From positions 1-6,016 of the forward strand of contig DFYK01000013.1 of assembly GCA_002383605.1 (NCBI GenBank): a DNA stretch of 6,016 nucleotides, given 5' to 3'. Below are positions 1-6,016 of the stretch, piece after piece (position 1 is the first letter of the stretch; each line of letters opens with the position of its first letter). A program made the translations under genes and the position numbers. Source of the stretch: Proteiniphilum sp. UBA4084 (GTDB taxonomy: Bacteria > Bacteroidota > Bacteroidia > Bacteroidales > Dysgonomonadaceae). Under the pieces are notes generated by a model. The model ran no database searches. It worked only from the letters and a program-made list of their open reading frames with translations, and was not told the DNA's origin.

Positions 1-380
1 CCTTTATACCCTTCATACCAATACCAGCCAACCCGTGTACGGTCGGCACTGTTCAGATTTGCATCCGGAAGCAGAGATACGTCAAGATCCATCTGGGGGC
101 CCGCTTTGTCGGTGGTTCCCTCCACAGCCATATCCGAAAGAATAAATTCTGTCAGAATGGGAGAGCCGTCTCCGAAATATTCATGCCGCATATTTCGTTC
201 ACAAGTAGTAATTGCTGCGTAAAAGCCAGCTGCATCGACATACGTATTTTCGGGCGTATAAAAGGAGAGTGGTTTGGGCTCCAGCCAACTTTCATCACAA
301 CTGAGCAAACTCACTGCAATGATATACAGGGTAAGCGTTTGCAAAATGAAATATTTAAGTGATTTCATATTTTTCATCAT
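1..380 (-). CDS. SusD/RagB-like outer-membrane glycan-binding lipoprotein, N-terminal part (cut by window edge)
   Basis: Reading the minus strand from the ATG at 378-380 gives 126 codons open to the left edge. The product starts MMKNMKSLKY, followed by a hydrophobic stretch and a lipobox L25-L26-S27-C28, so a lipid-anchored mature protein beginning CDESWLEPKP is expected. The acidic D29-E30 after the cysteine is typical of surface-exposed Bacteroidota lipoproteins. The 'WLEPKPLSFYTPENTY' stretch, the following helix (D49-AAGFYAAITTCERN) and the aromatic run GWYWYEGYK near residue 118 match the N-terminal part of SusD/RagB proteins, which are usually about 500-650 residues, so roughly three quarters of the gene is missing. 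In this family the protein sits as a lid on its SusC partner and captures the oligosaccharide. It begins 9 bp after the SusC stop, the usual susC-susD arrangement. A second ATG (375-377) and a third (366-368) are in frame; the first was chosen as the longest, but the signal peptide works from any of them. The ligand cannot be inferred. Confidence 0.92.
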   Translation of the reverse strand, partial: MMKNMKSLKYFILQTLTLYIIAVSLLSCDESWLEPKPLSFYTPENTYVDAAGFYAAITTCERNMRHEYFGDGSPILTEFILSDMAVEGTTDKAGPQMDLDVSLLPDANLNSADRTRVGWYWYEGYK

Positions 381-389
381 GTTCCGTTT

Positions 390-3300
390 TTAAAGGGTAA
401 AATTTAAACTGACATTAAAGGTGCGGGGAGCTGGATCGCTTACTTCCGGATCCCAGAAATTCCAATGGGGGGAGAAAACTGCCACATTCCGCACAGAAAG
501 AGAGACTCTCATGTCCTGTACATAGATCTTTTGAATCATGTTTTTGGGAACAAAATAGGATAACGTGATATTTTCAAACCGGATAAACGATTTTTCCTTA
601 TAGATGGTCCCTGTATTTTTCGAGCCTATCCGGGCATAATCATTAATTCTGTTCTCGACGGTCCAGTAAGGCTGCACATATTCCGATGTCCTGTCGGGAA
701 AGTTAGATACGTTTGCTGCCCGGTTGAACGACCCATATTGCCCCCAGTAAGAATAGAGCATGGTCGACAGGGAAAGATTCTGAAAGAAAACAAACTCATT
801 GCGTAAGGTCCATCTGAAGCGAGGCGTATTATAACCCTGAAAGATTTTGTCGGCATTGGTCATCACGCCATCTCCGTTCTGATCCTTGTATTTGAAGTCT
901 CCGGGCTGCAGACCAAACCCTTTAGCCTCTTCGGCTTCTTCTTTTTGCCATACACCCAGATGTTCATAGTTCCAGATACGATCGGGATCCTGACCGATAA
1001 ACCATTGGTTCTTGGTATCATCTGCCTCTTTTTGTCCGATCACATTGCCGTCGGCATCCTTCACATCGATCATATCACCATACAGGTGTACAATCTTTCT
1101 CCTGTTCAGCGAAAAATTGGCTATGGCATTCCAGGCAAATTTCTGTGTAGAAATAATATTCGCATTCAAGGTTGCCTCAAATCCTTTATTCTCTAACTGA
1201 CCCAGGTTTGCCGCCACACTGTTGTAACCGATAATCTCCGGCAACGCACGGTCGACAAGCAGATCGTTGGTTGTTGCCTTGTACGCCTCCAGAGCACCAT
1301 GAATTTTGTTGTTAAAGAAAGAGTAATCCAATCCCACATTCAATGAGGCCGTTCGCTCCCATTTCAAATTGGGGTTTGACATCCTGTTTACATAAATCTG
1401 AGAAGTTATATACGGATTTCCGTTTTGATCGAGATAAGGATGTGGTCCTGATGTCATGTCTGACAAAGCTTCATATTGTCCGATATCCCTGTTTCCATTT
1501 TCACCCCAGGATAAGCGGAGCTTCCCGTAATCAAACCAACTGGTCATTGGTTCGGCAAATTTTTCAGAGGTGAACGCCCATCCCAGTGCTACAGCAGGAA
1601 AAACAGCTCTCGGGTTTCGCTGACCAAATGCCGAGTAACCATCCCGTCTAATCGATGCGGTAACCATATATTTGTCCATCAATGAATAAAACGCACGGCC
1701 CATCAATGCATCTCCCGTACGATAGGTATCATTGCTTGAATTCAGAGGGACCGTCCCTGCCTGCATGCGGTGATAACCCAATATATCATTCGGGGAAAAT
1801 GCGGTAGCCGTCATCGTCTGCGACCAGTATTGTCTCTTCTCTGCATTCACCAGAAATGTGGCTTCGATTTTATGTATTTCGTTGAAGCTTTTTTTCCATC
1901 TGAGCAGATTATCGATCTGCCAGGAATATATTTTATGCGTTGTACGCTCTGAACTCCCTCCTTTTGCTGCCCAGTCGAAATTTTTGGAAGAATCGTGATT
2001 GTAATATTCCCGAAACTCCAGATAAGGTACATAATTAAATTGATATTCAATACCCAAGGGCAGGGAAACGATTGCATACATGTTTGCATTCAGCGAACTG
2101 TATACATCTTTTCTGTCTCTGTACAAGTTATCAAAAAAAGGATTTACCGGTGTCACATCCGTTGTGGGATACTTCCAAAGACGTTGCTCAACCTCTTCAT
2201 TGCCAATTTCATCCGCTCCGTAGGGAGAGATGCGCACCATCTGTCCCCAGTCTGCTTGCAGATATCCCTCATTTCTTGAGGCAAATCCGGTATTTAATCC
2301 AATTCTGAGAAACGGCGTGATCTTTGATTCAAGGTTCAATCGGGTGCGAAATGTTGAAAAACGATTCCCCACAATAATCCCTTCTCTGTCGGCATATCCC
2401 AGTGACCAGTAATAAGAAGCATCGTCGGTTTTGTTGGATATGCTCACCTGATAATCCTGCTGCAATCCGGTATGGAAAACTTTATCGGCCCAGTCCGTCG
2501 TCCTGTTAATGATGTAGTTATCAATCTCCGGTGCTTTTAATTCCAACCGGGCGGTCCAGGTTCTCAACAAATCCTCTTCCGTAAAGGTCTCAATTGGCGT
2601 TTTCTTATCGTAATTGAACCAGTCTCGCTGCGTGGCGCTTTGCAACGTGCGGGGGTCCTCAAAAATTTCTGGATATTGCTGCAGATAATCGTCACTGTGC
2701 CGCCCGATTTCATACGCCCTCCTGTACTGTATAAATTCCTCCGGACCAAGCAGCCTGGGCTGATTGGCTGATTGCACCAATCCCAGGGAAGTGCTGAAAG
2801 AAACCAAAGGTTTACCCGATCTTCCACCTTTCTGCGTGAGGATTACAATCACACCACTGGCAGCTTTTGCTCCATATACAGCAGCTGAACTGGCATCTTT
2901 TAAAATGTCGATTGAGGCAACATCCATGGGGTTGATATCGGCCAGGGATCCTTCAAAAATAACACCGTCGAGTACGATCAGCGGTTCTGATCCGGCTTTT
3001 AGTGTATTCACCCCTCTGATTTGCAATCCGGCGCTTCCTTTGGCAGAATTGGCAAATCCAATATTCAAGCCGGCGGAGTTACCCCGCAGCAGGTCCTGGA
3101 TTGAACGGGGACTCTCGGCCTTGAGGGCTTCTGCCTTAATGGTAGAGATGGCGCCGGTAAGGTCTCTTTGCCTCATGGTACCATATCCAACGACGACCAC
3201 CTCATCCAGAAAGCTTGCCTCTTCGTCCAGAATGACATTGATTACAGCTTTATTCCCAACATTGACCGTTTGTGTCGTAAATCCGATGTAGGAGATATTC

Positions 3301-3608
3301 AATATCGGATTCGAGGTCGTCAGTCTCAATGTATAATTTCCATCTGCATCTGTGACGGTTCCATTTGTCGTGCCGGCTTCCACCACATTTACGCCGATCA
3401 GGGATTCACCATTCTGATCGGCAATATGCCCGGTTACCGCCTTACCTGTTTGCTGACTTTCCATTGTATCTTTACCTTCGCTATTCAAGGCATACGATGC
3501 TACAGGAATTAGCAAAAGTACAATAAGGATGATGCCCATCCGGTGCAACATCCTGTTTTTCACTCCTAGTTTAAGGGGTGAAGAAAAACATACCTGGTTC
3601 CTATTCAT
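390..3608 (-). CDS. SusC/RagA-like TonB-dependent outer-membrane transporter
   Basis: A complete 1072-residue protein, of normal length for the SusC/RagA family, which imports oligosaccharides or other bulky ligands across the outer membrane using TonB energy. Domains in order: signal peptide with hydrophobic core at about 25-38 and likely cleavage after A40 (VASYA/LNS); a carboxypeptidase-regulatory-like beta-sandwich at about 57-128; a TonB-box-like segment DEVVVVGYGT (135-144); the plug at about 150-261 with IRGVNTL (198-204), LIVLDGV (210-216) and the family signature ILKDASSAAVYGAKAASGVI (235-254); then the 22-strand barrel. The loop DQNGDGVMTNAD (909-920) is the acidic, Ca-binding-like motif often seen near the C-terminus of SusC proteins, and the chain ends in a beta-strand (FNVSLNFTL). 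No STN secretin-like domain precedes the beta-sandwich, so direct signalling to an anti-sigma factor is not indicated. The n-region of the signal is long; M20 or M24 (ATGs at 3549-3551 and 3537-3539) are possible alternative starts. It pairs with the SusD-like gene 9 bp downstream. The substrate is unknown. Confidence 0.97.
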   Translation of the reverse strand: MNRNQVCFSSPLKLGVKNRMLHRMGIILIVLLLIPVASYALNSEGKDTMESQQTGKAVTGHIADQNGESLIGVNVVEAGTTNGTVTDADGNYTLRLTTSNPILNISYIGFTTQTVNVGNKAVINVILDEEASFLDEVVVVGYGTMRQRDLTGAISTIKAEALKAESPRSIQDLLRGNSAGLNIGFANSAKGSAGLQIRGVNTLKAGSEPLIVLDGVIFEGSLADINPMDVASIDILKDASSAAVYGAKAASGVIVILTQKGGRSGKPLVSFSTSLGLVQSANQPRLLGPEEFIQYRRAYEIGRHSDDYLQQYPEIFEDPRTLQSATQRDWFNYDKKTPIETFTEEDLLRTWTARLELKAPEIDNYIINRTTDWADKVFHTGLQQDYQVSISNKTDDASYYWSLGYADREGIIVGNRFSTFRTRLNLESKITPFLRIGLNTGFASRNEGYLQADWGQMVRISPYGADEIGNEEVEQRLWKYPTTDVTPVNPFFDNLYRDRKDVYSSLNANMYAIVSLPLGIEYQFNYVPYLEFREYYNHDSSKNFDWAAKGGSSERTTHKIYSWQIDNLLRWKKSFNEIHKIEATFLVNAEKRQYWSQTMTATAFSPNDILGYHRMQAGTVPLNSSNDTYRTGDALMGRAFYSLMDKYMVTASIRRDGYSAFGQRNPRAVFPAVALGWAFTSEKFAEPMTSWFDYGKLRLSWGENGNRDIGQYEALSDMTSGPHPYLDQNGNPYITSQIYVNRMSNPNLKWERTASLNVGLDYSFFNNKIHGALEAYKATTNDLLVDRALPEIIGYNSVAANLGQLENKGFEATLNANIISTQKFAWNAIANFSLNRRKIVHLYGDMIDVKDADGNVIGQKEADDTKNQWFIGQDPDRIWNYEHLGVWQKEEAEEAKGFGLQPGDFKYKDQNGDGVMTNADKIFQGYNTPRFRWTLRNEFVFFQNLSLSTMLYSYWGQYGSFNRAANVSNFPDRTSEYVQPYWTVENRINDYARIGSKNTGTIYKEKSFIRFENITLSYFVPKNMIQKIYVQDMRVSLSVRNVAVFSPHWNFWDPEVSDPAPRTFNVSLNFTL

Positions 3609-3644
3609 GATAATAACAATTTATATAATTAAAAAATATGGAAT
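3609..3644 (-). other. Short A/T-rich gap before the SusC-like gene
   Basis: This is the largest gap in the window, 36 bp, with only 4 G/C bases. It contains the leader of the SusC-like gene; the coding strand just before the ATG reads attgttattatc, with no Shine-Dalgarno sequence, as is normal in Bacteroidota, where A/T-rich unstructured leaders are used. I looked for the Bacteroidota promoter pattern (TTTG near -33, TAnnTTTG near -7) and found no convincing match, and there is no hairpin followed by a T-run that would act as a terminator. It most likely just links two genes of one transcript. Confidence 0.5.
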
Positions 3645-5054
3645 TTATAAGCTTTTTTTCGCCATCTCCAAAGCAGTTGTTGTAATATAATATTTGGTCA
3701 GTGTATTTGAGATTTCCCATGCCGGCATGTTCCTGTTGGTGAGAAATCCAAAATAATTTTTTGCCACCATCCCGAAATAATCCTCATGCCCTTTTCTGGA
3801 TTCGACTGGGACAATGATCTGGTATCTGTTTTCCGAACGTTGAACTACAGTCAGATAGGGATAATTCTTTTGTAATTCCGCCACCGCTTTATTGAGTGCC
3901 GTTTCGAACTGGCTTCTGTCTGTCGTTTCTTCTTTTTCGATATACAACTGCTTGATGTAGTTCTCCTCCTTATTTTGTACGATTTCCACGGAAGCTTTTG
4001 TCCCCTTAATCAGTGCACTGTATGCATCACCGCCTCCTTCAGGTGCTTCATAATTCCAAAGTGCCGTTACTGAGGCATTTTTCCCTTTTATCTGATAATG
4101 GACTGTTCCGTTTCCAAATACTTCCAGCACATTATTTCTGAGATATTTCTGTAGGAATGCGGGAAAACTATCCAAACGGGTAGATCTGGAAAAATCGGCC
4201 AGCGTTAACTGCGTAGGCCAGTGTTTTGCAGAAGTGATGTTCACATCGGTCCTGTAATCAATTACCTCATCGGGAAAACATTGCCAGTTGATTAAATCAA
4301 CCAGATGTGTTGCCACATCCACCAAACCTTCACCCTGTTGCTCCACATCATAAAACCAGGCAGGACGGACAAGAACATTTCCCGATACCTCTTTGAAATA
4401 GTGATGCACGCTTTCCATGACAATGGCTGGCTCCCCGGGCGTACCTTCCTGCAACTCCCCGAAAACCTCCTTGTTGTGCACGAGCACACGGGTAAGTGTG
4501 TTGATAATTTCATACCGTTCCGTCATTACATCATAAAGATATACATCGTGGTTCCGGGCACTATCATACGCTGCTTCCAATGTTTGAAAGCCTTTTTTGT
4601 CGATTGCCATGGGTTTGTCGGATAAGACATTGTACCCCGAATTGATTGCCTTGAAGATATACGCTGTTTTCTTGCTGTTGTTTCCTGCAAGAACCACAAC
4701 ATTCCCTCTTCTCTCCTGAATCATCCTTTCCAGATAATCTTTTCCGGAATAGACAATTTCATCCCAGTTTGTCGGATTTGCCATGCGTTGGCTATATCCC
4801 TCTATACTAGTCAGATACTGCTTTAATTCGTCTCCTTCGGGTGCATAGACAAATACGGTATCATTTACCTGTTCCTGAGGGAATTTTTGCAGCAAGCTTG
4901 CATGAAAATGTCCCGGATCCAGTACAACCAGTTCAATTTCACCCGCTCTGCCTGTAAAGATATCTTTCGCATCCATTGTCTTTGTTTGGTTTTGGCATGA
5001 AAAAATCAAAAGAGTCCCAATTATCAGCGTGATTGTATAAAATAGGTTTTTCAT
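3645..5054 (-). CDS. Gfo/Idh/MocA-superfamily lipoprotein with putative oxidoreductase C-terminal domain
   Basis: A complete 469-residue protein. Residues 1-19 form a lipoprotein signal peptide (MKNLFYTITL..., lipobox LIFS-C20) without twin arginines, so Sec export and lipid anchoring are predicted. Residues about 40-165 resemble the Rossmann half of Gfo/Idh/MocA oxidoreductases, but the nucleotide loop reads VVLDPGHFHA (43-52) rather than GxGxxG. SDKPMAI (145-151) corresponds to the family's EKP motif, with K147 as the likely active-site lysine. EGLVDVATHLVDLINW (242-257) matches the conserved helix of the family, placing D246, H250 and D253 where catalytic or substrate-binding residues usually lie. 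The remainder (about 270-469), with GGGDAYSALIKGTKASVEI near 340-358, fits the 'putative oxidoreductase C-terminal' architecture (Pfam Oxidoreduct_C) found in Bacteroidota. The family mostly performs NAD(P)-dependent oxidation or reduction of sugars; substrate and direction here are unknown. The residues after C20 (QNQTKT) are not acidic, so a periplasm-facing anchor is more likely than surface exposure. The gene starts 12 bp after the upstream oxidoreductase and ends 36 bp before the SusC-like gene. A non-redox sugar-binding role remains possible. Confidence 0.88.
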   Translation of the reverse strand: MKNLFYTITLIIGTLLIFSCQNQTKTMDAKDIFTGRAGEIELVVLDPGHFHASLLQKFPQEQVNDTVFVYAPEGDELKQYLTSIEGYSQRMANPTNWDEIVYSGKDYLERMIQERRGNVVVLAGNNSKKTAYIFKAINSGYNVLSDKPMAIDKKGFQTLEAAYDSARNHDVYLYDVMTERYEIINTLTRVLVHNKEVFGELQEGTPGEPAIVMESVHHYFKEVSGNVLVRPAWFYDVEQQGEGLVDVATHLVDLINWQCFPDEVIDYRTDVNITSAKHWPTQLTLADFSRSTRLDSFPAFLQKYLRNNVLEVFGNGTVHYQIKGKNASVTALWNYEAPEGGGDAYSALIKGTKASVEIVQNKEENYIKQLYIEKEETTDRSQFETALNKAVAELQKNYPYLTVVQRSENRYQIIVPVESRKGHEDYFGMVAKNYFGFLTNRNMPAWEISNTLTKYYITTTALEMAKKSL

Positions 5055-5066
5055 CTGCTGTAATTT

Positions 5067-6016
5067 TTAAATTTGAATATACGATGTACCATAGGGGTAA
5101 CGTTGCGAACGACTTAACATCAGGTTGGCAGCTTCACTGTTTTTGAATCTCTCCGTTTCAGGATCCCATTCCAACCTGCCGGGTACCTTCATCGCAATGT
5201 GACTGATAAGGCATATGGTGCAGGCACGATGGCCAGGCTCGACGGGAGAGATGGGTTCTTTTCTGGTTTTGATGCATTCTAGCCAGTTACCATGCTGATT
5301 GTCACTATTGTAAAGATGAATCTCATTCTCCTTTATCTCTGATGTAAGAATCTTCGTGTCACTGGCATCAAGGGCCTTTGCGCTGTTAGCCTGCGAGACC
5401 GGATCACTGGAAGAAGCTACGTAATTGCCGCGGGAAACAAAAATCCAGCCTTCTGTTCCTTCATATCTGATTCCGTTTGGATAGCCTCCGCTTGTGTACA
5501 TGGTTATCCCGTTCTCATATTCCGCTTTTACCATAAAATCGCCATGCACATTCCACAATCCCGATTTGGGAAATTGGGCAACAGCTTCTACCGATACCGG
5601 ACCCGTATATTCCGTATTCATACCCCATGCAGCTGAATCGTAATGGTGCTGCCCCCATCCTGTGATCATGCCTGCTCCGAACTGTTCACACCTCAGCCAC
5701 CCCGGACGACCGTAATTCTGTTGAGGATGTACCCGCATTTCCGTATAATATACCTCGGGGGTAGAACCAAGCCACATATCATAATTCAGATTCTCGGGCA
5801 AGGGCATTTCTGACGCTTCCGGTCCGGAGGGATCTCCCGGTAAACCGATTTTTACGGTATGAAGTTTCCCGATTCTCCCGTTTCTCACCAATTCGGCGGC
5901 AATTCTGAATTGCGGCGAAGAGCGTTGTTGTGTACCTACCTGGAGGATGACACCCTGTTTTCTGACGAGGTTACTCAAAAAACGGCCTTCCGTTACTGTC
6001 AGGGAGGTGGGTTTCT
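5067..6016 (-). CDS. Gfo/Idh/MocA-family oxidoreductase, C-terminal part (N-terminus beyond window edge)
   Basis: The minus-strand frame is open from the right edge to the TAA at 5067-5069, giving 315 codons in view. The first complete codons read KPTSLTVTEGR; K-P, preceded by a codon ending in AG, fits the EKP motif of Gfo/Idh/MocA proteins, so the missing part is essentially the N-terminal Rossmann domain, probably 100-150 residues, often preceded in this subfamily by a Tat signal. Next comes VGTQQRSSPQFR, then AELVRNGRIGKL, the standard junction into the substrate domain. GAGMITGWGQHHYDSAAWGM (about 5619-5678) is this subfamily's version of the conserved active-site helix (usual form G..DWGAHHxDIAQW), with His-His and Asp retained. 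YEGTEGWIFVSRG and NWLECIKTRKEP near the C-terminus are also typical. The family uses NAD(P) to oxidise or reduce sugar hydroxyls; members of this type are frequent in Bacteroidota and Planctomycetota glycan loci. It is followed after 12 bp by the lipoprotein oxidoreductase, implying co-transcription. An apparent start at 5976-5978 is TTG inside the conserved region and is not the real start. Export cannot be judged without the N-terminus. Confidence 0.93.
   Translation of the reverse strand, partial: KPTSLTVTEGRFLSNLVRKQGVILQVGTQQRSSPQFRIAAELVRNGRIGKLHTVKIGLPGDPSGPEASEMPLPENLNYDMWLGSTPEVYYTEMRVHPQQNYGRPGWLRCEQFGAGMITGWGQHHYDSAAWGMNTEYTGPVSVEAVAQFPKSGLWNVHGDFMVKAEYENGITMYTSGGYPNGIRYEGTEGWIFVSRGNYVASSSDPVSQANSAKALDASDTKILTSEIKENEIHLYNSDNQHGNWLECIKTRKEPISPVEPGHRACTICLISHIAMKVPGRLEWDPETERFKNSEAANLMLSRSQRYPYGTSYIQI

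Noticed and set aside
2764..3291. A 175-codon open frame on the plus strand, antisense to the SusC-like gene
   Set aside because: It lies wholly opposite the conserved plug and beta-sandwich of the transporter, its translation shows no recognisable domain, and its openness follows from the codon use of the real gene. The other plus-strand frames across 945-2412, 3168-3512 and 4305-4625 are rejected for the same reason.
3609..3660. Possible promoter or terminator between the lipoprotein oxidoreductase and the SusC-like gene
   Set aside because: The region is A/T-rich but has no match to the TTTG / TAnnTTTG pattern at proper spacing. The A-run on the coding strand near 3653-3659 lies inside the end of the oxidoreductase gene (Lys codons) and is not part of a stem followed by a T-run.
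449..5166. Repeated GGATCC hexamers (for example near 449, 987, 2947, 4914 and 5160)
   Set aside because: They lie inside conserved coding regions at irregular spacing, with unrelated flanks. A six-base palindrome recurring a few times in 6 kb does not amount to a repeat family.
5976..5978. TTG codon as the start of the right-hand oxidoreductase
   Set aside because: The frame stays open upstream to the window edge and encodes conserved family sequence (KPTSLTVTEGR) before this codon, including the K-P of the EKP motif. The TTG is an internal leucine and the true start is outside the window.
1..6016. Search for tRNA/rRNA genes, CRISPR arrays, insertion-sequence ends and attachment sites
   Set aside because: Four adjoining genes fill almost the entire window, the gaps are 9, 36 and 12 bp, and no tandem or inverted repeats of meaningful length were noticed by eye.

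Overview
The window looks like a piece of a Bacteroidota chromosome, most likely Bacteroidales. It carries a SusC/SusD-type outer-membrane uptake pair, lipoproteins with Bacteroidota-style signal peptides, A/T-rich start regions without Shine-Dalgarno sequences, and very short gaps between genes. The order is inferred from gene content only; nothing in the window identifies a species.

All four genes lie on the minus strand, so transcription runs from high to low coordinates. They are, in order: (1) a cytoplasmic-type Gfo/Idh/MocA oxidoreductase whose N-terminus lies beyond the right edge (5067-6016); (2) a 469-residue lipoprotein of the Gfo/Idh/MocA superfamily with the 'putative oxidoreductase C-terminal' architecture (3645-5054); (3) a complete 1072-residue SusC-like TonB-dependent transporter (390-3608); and (4) the first 126 codons of a SusD-like surface lipoprotein, cut by the left edge (1-380). 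The gaps are 12, 36 and 9 bp. No promoter or terminator can be seen between the genes, so they read as one operon. Coding fills almost the whole window, and no RNA gene, mobile element, CRISPR array or long non-coding stretch is visible.

Functionally this is the middle of a polysaccharide- or glycoside-utilisation locus. SusD-like protein and SusC-like transporter would capture and import an oligosaccharide or glycoside, and the two oxidoreductases would act on the imported sugar. Two Gfo/Idh/MocA proteins upstream of a susCD pair, with no glycoside hydrolase in view, suggest an oxidative (3-keto-glycoside type) route of glycan breakdown. That is a hypothesis from gene content: the hydrolase or lyase it needs would have to lie outside the window, and the substrate cannot be read from the sequence. 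The most unusual point is that one oxidoreductase appears to be exported through a Sec/lipoprotein signal and has an atypical nucleotide-binding loop.
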